A stretch of 36,788 nucleotides of DNA from the NCBI GenBank assembly GCA_015061775.1, contig SUVY01000023.1, positions 1 through 36,788 on the forward strand, written 5' to 3'. The translations under genes and the position numbers were made by a program. Of the stretch, positions 25,542-32,975 are shown piece after piece; position 1 is the first letter of the stretch, and each line of letters starts with the position of its first letter. Origin of the DNA: Lentisphaerota bacterium (GTDB taxonomy: Bacteria; Verrucomicrobiota; Lentisphaeria; Victivallales; Victivallaceae). The notes below the pieces were generated by a model, which had not been told where the DNA came from, did not search any database, and was given only the letters and a program-made list of their open reading frames with translations.

Positions 25542-27437
25542 TCAGAGCTTTTTCACCAGCTCGATCGCGGTAAAGCCTTTGAAGTCAGGAATTTTCACTT
25601 CGCAGTAATTTCCGTTCACCGTGAAATCTATCTCGCGGCGGTCGGAGCCGAACAGGACTTTATCCACCTCAAAACCGTCGAGCCTGACCGATATTTCAGC
25701 ATTGTGCAGCTCGATCTCATCTTCGACGGCAAAGCTCTTTCCGCGCGCCTCGGGAACATAGTTCAAGATGGAGACGATCTTGCGGTCCGCCTCTTCGGCG
25801 AGCGATACGCGGGTGAAGGAGTAGAGATTAGCGGTTTTGAGCTGAGGCTCGGCGATAAAGCACCTGATATACTCCGCGACCTGATCTCTCAGATGGTCGG
25901 CTCCGCGCTCATAGCTGCCCGAAAAGATGTGTCCGGCACAGAAGAGGCGGTTTTGATTGGTCACCTCAAAGGGAAATTCTGTCGCCTTTTCCGGAGGGAA
26001 GTAACTGACCACCATTCCATCTTTGAATCCGGCTGAGCAGTAGGGCTTTATCAGAGCTCCTGCGCCCGTGCCCTGCGGAAGGACTTTCACCTTGTCTGCT
26101 CCGGAATAGATGGATAACGGCATTCCCGGAGCCTCGTAATAGCAGGGCAATTCAGCTTTGCCGACATACTCGACGCCGAAAAATCCGCCGAGCTGTTTTG
26201 CCGCCTGAGTTCCGCAGGCGATGACTCCGCCCTTGAAGGAGTCCAGACGCCTGACCAGGTGTTCGGGAAATTCGGAGTTTTCCGGAAGTATAATCAGTTT
26301 GAAGCTGTCAAGCGAACGGTCGGCGTTGGTTATGACGCTGAAGGGAAGTTTCAACTCTTCGAGCATACGCACCGCTCCGCGCAAAGGAGACTGGAGACTG
26401 TAAAGCTCCTCTTCCGAGCTCAGCACGATCGCGATATCGTTGTTCCTCGGAGCCGAGGTGTAATACGGCTCAAACTCCCGGAGTTTGTCATAAGTTTCAG
26501 CAATTCTGTCAAACACCGGCTGATCGAGATCGCCTTTGGGGTTGAAGTGACCTCCGATCTCGGGACGCAAACCGTACATAAGTCCGTAGAAGAGATCGTA
26601 AGCGAGACTGTTGACGGTGCGCAGACCTCCGAAGTCGCCCCAGTCGTAAAATCTGCCGGTCATATTGAAGACAGGTTTTCCCGGGCGCAGCTCAGGAACC
26701 CAATGCACCAGCGTCGGAAGGCACTCGTAGCCCCACTCGGAGGTCGGGAGACACTCGCAGTCGTAGAAGGTGTCATATTTTCCCGGATAGCAGAACTTTG
26801 TATTGAAAAACAGCTCTCCGTCCGGAATGAGCTTGAACACATGCTCTCCCACTTCGCGGCAGTAGTCGCTCAGCACATATCTGCCCAGCTCCTCATGCGA
26901 TTTGATGCCGAGCTTCTTCATCAGCTCTTTGCAGCGCGGACAGTAGCACGGGGTGGTATGGACGCAGTCGATGAAAAATCCGGATATATAGGGATAGAGA
27001 TTGACCACCTCGGATATCATAGCCATAAGGTGCTGTCTGAACGGAGAGTTGAGACACATACGCACGGCAAAGGGGTCTCCGGGCCAGCGTTCAAAATACG
27101 TGGAGCCGTCTTCATAGACTAAATTCCACTCGGGGTGCTGTATGGATTCGATACCGCTGATACCTCCGTTGAGATAGGCGGCAAGCTTGATGTTGTGTTT
27201 TTCGCACTCTCTGGCAAAACCTCCGAGGATATCCCTGTCGAGAGCGGGATGCGGAGTTCCGAGCTTTGTCGGATAATAGGTGAAACCGCGGTTGCAGCGG
27301 GCATGGACGGTGAGGAAATCCACTCCGCAGCGTTTGACCTCGCGGACAAAAGCCTCAGTATCAAAATTGACGCCGAAATCATAGACGTCCGGCTGGGTGT
27401 GGTTGTCGTAAAACAGGGCATACTTGGGGTCAAACAT
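25542..27437 (-). CDS. GHL6-like glycoside hydrolase with trimerisation-like domain
   Basis: 631 residues. The N-terminal barrel (about 1-330) resembles hypothetical glycosyl hydrolase 6 or GH29-like proteins: FLTVHARCNRGFTYYPT, LAAYLNGGISG, ISGFFIDCVHTTP followed by CYCPRCKELMKK, whose two Cys pairs may bind a metal. Asp in FFIDC is a candidate nucleophile. Residues about 340-520 look like the GATase-like trimerisation domain of GH42 enzymes (DIAIVLSSEEE, FKLIILPENSEFPEHLVRRLDSF). It has no signal peptide. CAGGAG lies about 12 nt before the ATG. It has a near-consensus promoter at 27516-27544 and is divergent from a WYL regulator that probably controls it. Confidence 0.75.
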   Translation of the reverse strand: MFDPKYALFYDNHTQPDVYDFGVNFDTEAFVREVKRCGVDFLTVHARCNRGFTYYPTKLGTPHPALDRDILGGFARECEKHNIKLAAYLNGGISGIESIQHPEWNLVYEDGSTYFERWPGDPFAVRMCLNSPFRQHLMAMISEVVNLYPYISGFFIDCVHTTPCYCPRCKELMKKLGIKSHEELGRYVLSDYCREVGEHVFKLIPDGELFFNTKFCYPGKYDTFYDCECLPTSEWGYECLPTLVHWVPELRPGKPVFNMTGRFYDWGDFGGLRTVNSLAYDLFYGLMYGLRPEIGGHFNPKGDLDQPVFDRIAETYDKLREFEPYYTSAPRNNDIAIVLSSEEELYSLQSPLRGAVRMLEELKLPFSVITNADRSLDSFKLIILPENSEFPEHLVRRLDSFKGGVIACGTQAAKQLGGFFGVEYVGKAELPCYYEAPGMPLSIYSGADKVKVLPQGTGAGALIKPYCSAGFKDGMVVSYFPPEKATEFPFEVTNQNRLFCAGHIFSGSYERGADHLRDQVAEYIRCFIAEPQLKTANLYSFTRVSLAEEADRKIVSILNYVPEARGKSFAVEDEIELHNAEISVRLDGFEVDKVLFGSDRREIDFTVNGNYCEVKIPDFKGFTAIELVKKL

Positions 27438-27515
27438 AAAATATTTTCTCCTGAAGAGTGTTTGAAAATCAGCGGTATATCCAATGCATTCTGTCGGTTT
27501 GCGTAAGCATGATAG

Positions 27516-27544
27516 AATATATCATTGAACTGCTGTGTTGTCAA
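27516..27544 (-). promoter_or_regulatory. Strong promoter of the GHL6-like gene
   Basis: Minus strand TTGACA (27544-27539), 17-nt spacer, TATATT (27521-27516). A 13-bp palindrome GTGTTG-T-CAACAC (27535-27547) covers the -35 box and could be an operator. The leader is about 70 nt. Confidence 0.75.
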
Positions 27545-27589
27545 CACATCTCCCGGAGCACGATGCTGTTTTCCGACATGAAGAGTATT

Positions 27590-27706
27590 TTACCAATTCC
27601 TGAAAGGAAGTTCAGGCTGGTATCCGCGCACCGGACGCGCAGCAACGCATATATTCTCGGACTGAACAGCGGAACGGCGGAAGATGTTCAAAATTTTTTT
27701 CCACAT
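27590..27706 (-). CDS. Candidate small protein, 38 aa
   Basis: It begins MWKKILNIFRRSAVQ and ends QPELPFRNW; basic and amphipathic at the start. Its ribosome region AAAGGAGAAAATATT-ATG is almost the same as that of the GHL6-like gene 152 nt downstream (GGAGAAAATATTTT-ATG), which favours translation. It lies upstream of that gene's promoter and downstream of the operator and divergent -10. I see no homologue. It may be a leader peptide or a small regulator, or chance. Confidence 0.4.
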   Translation of the reverse strand: MWKKILNIFRRSAVQSENICVAARPVRGYQPELPFRNW

Positions 27707-27734
27707 AATATTTTCTCCTTTGACGTTTGGACGT

Positions 27735-27763
27735 TTGCTTTTTGCTTCTGGACATAATATATT
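27735..27763 (+). promoter_or_regulatory. Promoter of the WYL regulator gene
   Basis: TTGCTT (27735-27740), 17-nt spacer, TATATT (27758-27763) followed by ATC. The -10 is within a 12-bp palindrome ATAATATATTAT (27754-27765), so a minus-strand -10 overlaps it, although no matching minus -35 is evident. Just upstream is a tandem GACGTTTG (27722-27737). Confidence 0.65.
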
Positions 27764-27770
27764 ATCAGCA

Positions 27771-27791
27771 AGTGGACAATTTGTGTCCACT
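27771..27791. promoter_or_regulatory. Perfect operator-like palindrome at the WYL transcription start
   Basis: AGTGGACA (27771-27778), 5 nt, TGTCCACT (27784-27791). It covers the predicted start of the plus-strand transcript, where a bound protein would block transcription. A partial TGGACA half-site lies at 27749-27754. It is the best candidate binding site for the adjacent regulator. Confidence 0.6.
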
Positions 27792-27839
27792 CTGAAACAG
27801 ATTGCAAAAATTTTTAAGATTTTTTGGAGAATAAACCTT

Positions 27840-28814
27840 ATGCCCGTACAGAAATCGCGTTTCCACCGCCTTATGCGCATAGCCGCGCTGCTCAAGGAGA
27901 ACCGTTATCCCAACTCCGAAACGCTCGAAAAGGAGTTCCGGAGGATGGCTCTCGAAGAGGGATTGGATATCGAATGCGGAAAAAAGACCATCCTGCGCGA
28001 TATGAAAGTGCTCGAGCAGGAATTCAACTGCCCGCTCGCCTTCAGCCGCTCACGCAACGGATATTATCTGAAACACCACGGCTGGGATCTTATCCTTCCG
28101 GCGGTACTGGATGAAAACGAGATGCTCGCGGCAGTCATCGGAGCTCGGATATCCGAAGCGATATTTCCCTCTCCGCTGAAGAACAGGATCCGCAATGCGG
28201 TGGACTGCCTTCTGCAGAACAACAATCCGGACTTTCTCGATACAGCCAACATGGACAGCCTCAGTATCCTGTCGGGACTATCCGCCGACATCGCTCCGGA
28301 TATCTTCATGACCGTCTTTCAGGCGTGGCAGGAGCACCGACGGCTCAAAATATCATACGCCGACTGGCAGGGAGGCGCAACTGAACGGATGATCGAGCCG
28401 CACACTCTGGTATTTTACAACAACTCCTGGTACACCAAGGCGTTCTGCCGTCTCAAGGAGCAGCCGCGCACCTTCGCGCTCCAGAGGATAAAACACGCCG
28501 AACTGCTGCACGGAAAATTCGATCCGGACAAAGAGATAATTTCCTCAGTTAATCCGGATGACTTTCTGGGATTTGAAAAAATCAGAAATGTAAAACTCAA
28601 AGCCGAAAACTACGCGCTGGACAAGTTGAAAAACTCTCCGCTGCACAGCTCACAAGTGATACACTCCGACGGAACCGTTGAAATCCCGGCGATAGCCCGC
28701 GAAGTGCTGTTTCCCTTCATCTTTTCTCACGGAGGCAATATCAAACTCCTGGAGCCTGCCGGGCTCAAATCTGAACTCAGGGAAAAGCTGCTCAAGATGC
28801 TTTCAGACTGCTGA
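27840..28814 (+). CDS. WYL-domain transcriptional regulator
   Basis: 324 residues. The N-terminal winged helix (about 5-75) has the DeoR/WYL pattern (FHRLMRIAALLKENRYPNSE, KKTILRDMKVLEQEF, NGYYL). The central to C-terminal part is a WYL sensor, with WYT (197-199) in place of the usual WYL, then FALQRIKHAEL. It probably senses a nucleotide- or sugar-derived ligand and controls the divergent GHL6-like gene and itself. I start it at the ATG at 27840 (GGAGA upstream) rather than the ATG at 27684, because the promoter and palindrome lie between the two. Confidence 0.85.
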   Translation: MPVQKSRFHRLMRIAALLKENRYPNSETLEKEFRRMALEEGLDIECGKKTILRDMKVLEQEFNCPLAFSRSRNGYYLKHHGWDLILPAVLDENEMLAAVIGARISEAIFPSPLKNRIRNAVDCLLQNNNPDFLDTANMDSLSILSGLSADIAPDIFMTVFQAWQEHRRLKISYADWQGGATERMIEPHTLVFYNNSWYTKAFCRLKEQPRTFALQRIKHAELLHGKFDPDKEIISSVNPDDFLGFEKIRNVKLKAENYALDKLKNSPLHSSQVIHSDGTVEIPAIAREVLFPFIFSHGGNIKLLEPAGLKSELREKLLKMLSDC

Positions 28815-28874
28815 GATCCAGTTTATACCGCGTCCGTTGATGACATAAATCTGTATTTCAGGATAATTATACAT
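28803..28874 (-). CDS. Candidate small ORF, 23 aa, convergent with the WYL gene
   Basis: It begins MYNYPEIQIYV and ends in WISAV. CAGGAG stands 7 nt before the ATG. An even shorter frame of 10 codons upstream (28909 to 28877) has AAAAGGAG ahead of it and ends 2 nt before this ATG. There is no clear promoter on this strand, so it may be chance. Confidence 0.2.
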   Translation of the reverse strand: MYNYPEIQIYVINGRGINWISAV

Positions 28875-28914
28875 TTTAAAACTCCTGAAAACGCGGTTTT
28901 GCGCTCATAAAAAC

Positions 28915-28943
28915 TTGTAAACAGCTCCTTTTAGAGTTATATT
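28915..28943 (+). promoter_or_regulatory. Promoter of the LeuA-like/fusion/PFOR operon
   Basis: TTGTAA (28915-28920), 17-nt spacer, TATATT (28938-28943). The start is expected near 28950, about 104 nt before the first ATG. Confidence 0.65.
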
Positions 28944-28949
28944 ATATGT

Positions 28950-29030
28950 TTTGCGGGGCTCCGCTCAGGAGCCGTATTTTTATTTTTTTTGCGGCGGATG
29001 GTAAAAAGAAAGGATTATTCCGTCCGGTAA
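28950..29030 (+). promoter_or_regulatory. Structured leader with terminator-like hairpin (possible attenuator)
   Basis: GGCTCC-gctca-GGAGCC (28957-28973) is followed by a 16-nt T-rich run (28975-28990), the form of an intrinsic terminator, yet it begins only a few bases after the predicted start site. A competing small stem GCGG/CCGC (28953-28964) would exclude it. A second stem CGGATGG/CCGTCCG (28995-29001/29020-29026, one wobble) follows, and GGTAAAAAG is repeated on both sides of it. No known riboswitch was recognised. Confidence 0.45.
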
Positions 29031-29053
29031 AAAGTCAGAAAGGTTAGTCAATC

Positions 29054-30463
29054 ATGAAAAAAGCAGCTGTTGCCGACGCGACATTGAGGATGTGTGAAAA
29101 CTCCGGATGTACGCTGGGGTTCAAGGAGAAAATCGAGATAGTCAAGCAGCTCGACCGACTTAGTGTCGATGCTATTGAGACTGCTCCGCTGCTTAATGGC
29201 AAATCTGATGTACTTTTCCTACATACCATTGCTCCGTTGACCTCGAAATGCACTATCAGCTGTGCGGTTCCGCTGGATGACGCCCTCGTCGATCTCAGCT
29301 GCAAAGCTGTCGTCAAAGCGGCAAAACCGCGCCTCAATATCCTCGCTCCGGTGTCGGCGGTGCAAATGGAGTACCATTGCCACAAAAAGCCTGATGCCGT
29401 GATCGAAAAACTCGAAGAGGTCATCAAAAAAGTCTGCTCCTGCAATATCGAAGCCGAAGTATCTCTGCTCGATGCCACCCGCGCCGAGCGTGATTTCCTG
29501 CTCAAAGCGATCAGGTGTGCCATCTCCGCCGGAGCGAAGATCATCACCGTTTGCGACTCTGCGGGAATGCTTCTTCCGCCTGAGATGCACGATTTCATCT
29601 CTTCACTCAAAACAGATATCCCTGAGCTGGATGAAGTCGTCCTCTCGATAGAGTGCTCCGATGAACTGCACATGGCTCCCGCCTGCGCAGTAGCCGCTGT
29701 GCTCGCCGGAGTCACCCAGATCAAGACTGCCGCCGGAGTTCCGGGAAAACTGCAGCTCAAGGCGTTTGCCGATGTACTCAACGCCAAGGGTGAATCCCTC
29801 GGAATAGACTCAGGTCTCAACCGCACAGCCTGCGGCTCGATCATTCAGGTGATCGACTCACTCGTTTCCGGAAAAATAATTCCTGCCTCCCCAGAAAGGA
29901 AGCTCCAGATATCCGGCAATGGAGACTGGAAACTTGCCGCCGGCGAGGACATGGCAGCCATCGGTGAAGCCGTGAAAAAGCTCGGCTATGAACTCTCCGC
30001 CGATGACCTCGGCAAAGTTTACGATGAATTCGTCAATATCTCCCGCAAAAAGGAGGTCGGAGCCAAAGACCTCGACGCCATCGTTGCCGCCGTTGCCATG
30101 CAGGTTCCTCCGACCTACACGCTCAAGAGCTTCGTCATCAACAGCGGAAACGTCATCACCTCAATGGCGCACGTCGTTCTGCTCAAAAACGGAAAAGAGG
30201 TGCAGGGATTCAGCATGGGCGACGGTCCCATCGATGCCGCGTTCCTCTCGATCGAAAACATCGTCGGCAGACATTTTGAGCTGGATGATTTCCAGATCAC
30301 CGCTGTCACCGAAGGACGTGAAGCTGTCGGTTCAGGAATCGTCAGACTGCGCTCGAACGGCAAACTCTACTCCGGCAAGGGAGTATCCACCGACGTCATC
30401 GGTGCGGGCATCAGAGCCTACGTTGACGCCCTCAACAAGATCTGTTACGAGGAGAACAACTGA
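29054..30463 (+). CDS. LeuA-like DRE-TIM-fold protein without the catalytic motifs
   Basis: 469 residues with the outline of 2-isopropylmalate synthase: a barrel (1-270), a linker, and a well-kept LeuA dimerisation/regulatory domain (about 355-466: SMGDGPIDAAF, GKGVSTDVIGAGIRAYVDALN). The catalytic signatures have changed. The LRDGEQ motif reads LRMCEN (residues 11-16: metal ligand Asp lost, Arg12 and Glu15 kept). HCHND reads ECSDE (200-204: both His lost). The NGIGER loop reads AGVPGK. Ordinary Claisen condensation by a metal-bound enolate is therefore unlikely. It may be a pseudoenzyme, or a lyase/synthase with a new site. The next gene starts 2 nt after its stop and takes its ribosome site from the end of this one. 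Confidence 0.8.
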   Translation: MKKAAVADATLRMCENSGCTLGFKEKIEIVKQLDRLSVDAIETAPLLNGKSDVLFLHTIAPLTSKCTISCAVPLDDALVDLSCKAVVKAAKPRLNILAPVSAVQMEYHCHKKPDAVIEKLEEVIKKVCSCNIEAEVSLLDATRAERDFLLKAIRCAISAGAKIITVCDSAGMLLPPEMHDFISSLKTDIPELDEVVLSIECSDELHMAPACAVAAVLAGVTQIKTAAGVPGKLQLKAFADVLNAKGESLGIDSGLNRTACGSIIQVIDSLVSGKIIPASPERKLQISGNGDWKLAAGEDMAAIGEAVKKLGYELSADDLGKVYDEFVNISRKKEVGAKDLDAIVAAVAMQVPPTYTLKSFVINSGNVITSMAHVVLLKNGKEVQGFSMGDGPIDAAFLSIENIVGRHFELDDFQITAVTEGREAVGSGIVRLRSNGKLYSGKGVSTDVIGAGIRAYVDALNKICYEENN

Positions 30464-30465
30464 TT

Positions 30466-32949
30466 ATGAAACTCTCCTTTTCAACCAACCGCTGGAACAA
30501 TTTCAGCTTCGATCAATTTATCGATATAGCCGATGAATACCGCTTTCAGGGCATAGAGATCCATGATGTCCATGCTGTTTTCGATGTCGCTGAGCCGGGA
30601 AAAATCACCGCGCTCTACCGCCATCTCATGGAAAAACGTCTCGAAATATCCTGTATCGACCTTGTGTCGGATATCGCGGGCGACTCCGGGGCAGCTCTCG
30701 GAGAGCTCGAACTTGTGCTCGATGCGGCAAGAAGACTGCACGCGCCTTTCGTCCGCGTAAAAACTTCAAGCAGCGATGAGGGTGCCGCAGAGAGAGTCCG
30801 CAGCTTCCTCAGTTCCGCGCTGCCGCTCGCAGAGAAAAACGGAACCACGCTTCTCGTTGAGACCGTCGGAGTTTTTTCCGATACCGCAAAACTGCGCTCT
30901 CTCTTCGAGAGTTTTGTCAGCGACAACCTTGCGGCGTTGTGGGATCTGCATTACCCCTTCCGTATGCAGGGAGAAGCTCCTGAGGAGACCATCCGCAATC
31001 TGGGAGCATACGTCCGTCACGTTCACATGAAGGACTCCGAAAGCGCGGACAAACCCACGCTTATCGGAGAGGGCTCGCTGCCCATCGACGGAATAATGAA
31101 CGCGCTGCGCTCTGTGAACTATGACGGATTTATTTCCATCGAATGGGATCCCCAATGGGATGAAGTGAGCGATATCGACATCATCTTTCCGCACTTCATC
31201 AGCTACATGAGCCGCTTTGAACTCGCCAGAATGAGGGGCGTCCTCTATGACAACAACGCCAAAACCGGCAAATATGTCTGGAAAAAAGAGACCCTTATCG
31301 AAAAGACCTTCTCTCAGGTACTCGATACCATGGTCAAAGAGTTTCCGGATCACCTGGCGTTCAAGTACACCACTCTCGACTATACCCGCACCTACTCAGA
31401 GTTCCGCGATGACGTCGATCAGTTCGCCCGCTCGCTCATCTCGCTCGGAGTGAAACCCGGAAGTCATGTCGCTGTCTGGATGACCAACCTTCCGCAATGG
31501 TACATCGCCTTCTGGGCGACTACCAAGATCGGAGCTGTACTGGTCACGGTCAATACCGCATACAAGATCGCCGAGGCAGAGTATCTGCTGCGCCAGAGCG
31601 ACACCCATACGCTCATCCTCGAAAAGGGCTGGAGAGACTCCGACTATGCCGGAATCATTGCCCAGCTCTGCCCAGAACTTGAGACCACCCGTCAGGGAAG
31701 GCAGCTGCACTCCAAACGTCTGCCGTTCCTGCGCAACGTCATTACCGTCGGCTACCGCCAGAAGGGTGCTATCACCTGGGAAGATGCGCTCAGCCGCGCC
31801 AAAAGCGTTCCCGCTGAAGAGCTGCGCCGCAGAGCGGATGCCGTGGATATCCACGATGTCTGCAATATGCAGTACACTTCGGGAACCACCGGATTTCCGA
31901 AGGGAGTCATGCTCACCCATTACGGAGTCGTCAACAACGGCAAATGCATCGGCGACCGCATGGATCTTTCGACCGCCGACCGCATGATGATCGAAGTTCC
32001 GATGTTCCATTGCTTCGGAATGGTTCTGGCGATGACCGCCAGCATGACCCACGGAGCCACCCTGCTGCCGCTTCCCTACTTCTCAGCAAAACCCGCGCTC
32101 GCGTGCATCAATCAGGAAAAAATCACCTGTTTCCACGGAGTGCCGACCATGTTTATCGCGCTGCTCGGTCATCCGGATTTCCCCAAGACCGACTTCTCAT
32201 ACATGCGTACCGGAATCATGGCTGGTTCTCCCTGCCCGATATCGGTCATGCAGGATGTCATCGACAAGATGCACATGACTGAGATCACTATTGTTTACGG
32301 TCAGACGGAAGCGTCTCCCGGATGCACCATGTCCACCACCAGCGACCCCATCGAGGACCGCGTGGCGACCGTTGGACGGGATCTTCCGGAAATCGAAAAC
32401 CGCATCATCGATCCGGAAACCGGACGCGATCTCGCTGATAACGAGGTCGGAGAGTTCGTCACCAGAGGTTATCACGTGATGAAGGGCTACTACAAGATGC
32501 CGCGTGAAACTGCCGCTGCCATCGACGCCGACGGCTGGCTCCATACCGGAGACCTCGCCCTCAGAACTCCTGAAGGCAACTACAAAATCACCGGACGCCT
32601 CAAAGATATGATCATCCGCGGAGGAGAAAACATCTATCCCAAAGAGATCGAAGAGTTCATCTACACTCACCCCAAAGTTGAAGACGTCCAGGTCATCGGA
32701 ATTCCCGACAAGCAGCTCGGTGAAGAGATCCTCGCCGCCGTCATCCTCAAACCCGGTGAGACAATGACTGCCGAAGAGCTTCAGGCATACGTGCGCGCCA
32801 ACATGGCGAAACACAAAGTTCCCAAATATGTGGACTTCGTCGAAGCGTTTCCGCAGAACGCCGCAGGAAAGATCCTCAAATACAAAATGCGCGAAGATGC
32901 CGCCAAGCGTCTCAACATCGCCAAAGTCGATGGCATCGTCGCCGACTGA
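30466..32949 (+). CDS. Fusion: sugar isomerase/epimerase-type TIM barrel + AMP-forming acyl-CoA synthetase
   Basis: 827 residues. Residues 1 to about 255 are a xylose-isomerase-like/IolE-Hyi barrel with apparently complete metal ligands: Glu132 (LLVETVG), Asp160 (LWDLHY), His185/187 (RHVHMKD) and Glu226 (SIEWDP). Residues about 268-827 are an acyl-CoA synthetase: P-loop YTSGTTGFPKG (470-480), YGQTEASPG, DGWLHTGDLA, GRLKDMIIRGGENIYPKEIE and catalytic Lys802 in AAGKILK. The synthetase ties an acid to CoA through an acyl-AMP; the barrel would isomerise or epimerise a keto or hydroxy sugar. Both active sites look intact, so this may be a bifunctional enzyme. The frame is continuous with no restart between the halves. 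It is in the middle of a three-gene operon with the LeuA-like protein and PFOR. Confidence 0.88.
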   Translation: MKLSFSTNRWNNFSFDQFIDIADEYRFQGIEIHDVHAVFDVAEPGKITALYRHLMEKRLEISCIDLVSDIAGDSGAALGELELVLDAARRLHAPFVRVKTSSSDEGAAERVRSFLSSALPLAEKNGTTLLVETVGVFSDTAKLRSLFESFVSDNLAALWDLHYPFRMQGEAPEETIRNLGAYVRHVHMKDSESADKPTLIGEGSLPIDGIMNALRSVNYDGFISIEWDPQWDEVSDIDIIFPHFISYMSRFELARMRGVLYDNNAKTGKYVWKKETLIEKTFSQVLDTMVKEFPDHLAFKYTTLDYTRTYSEFRDDVDQFARSLISLGVKPGSHVAVWMTNLPQWYIAFWATTKIGAVLVTVNTAYKIAEAEYLLRQSDTHTLILEKGWRDSDYAGIIAQLCPELETTRQGRQLHSKRLPFLRNVITVGYRQKGAITWEDALSRAKSVPAEELRRRADAVDIHDVCNMQYTSGTTGFPKGVMLTHYGVVNNGKCIGDRMDLSTADRMMIEVPMFHCFGMVLAMTASMTHGATLLPLPYFSAKPALACINQEKITCFHGVPTMFIALLGHPDFPKTDFSYMRTGIMAGSPCPISVMQDVIDKMHMTEITIVYGQTEASPGCTMSTTSDPIEDRVATVGRDLPEIENRIIDPETGRDLADNEVGEFVTRGYHVMKGYYKMPRETAAAIDADGWLHTGDLALRTPEGNYKITGRLKDMIIRGGENIYPKEIEEFIYTHPKVEDVQVIGIPDKQLGEEILAAVILKPGETMTAEELQAYVRANMAKHKVPKYVDFVEAFPQNAAGKILKYKMREDAAKRLNIAKVDGIVAD

Positions 32950-32975
32950 TACAGCTTTTACAAGGAACTCAAACT

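Noticed and set aside
27684-27839. 52-residue N-terminal extension of the WYL regulator
   Set aside because: It would cross the promoter and operator, and residues before the winged helix are not typical of the family.
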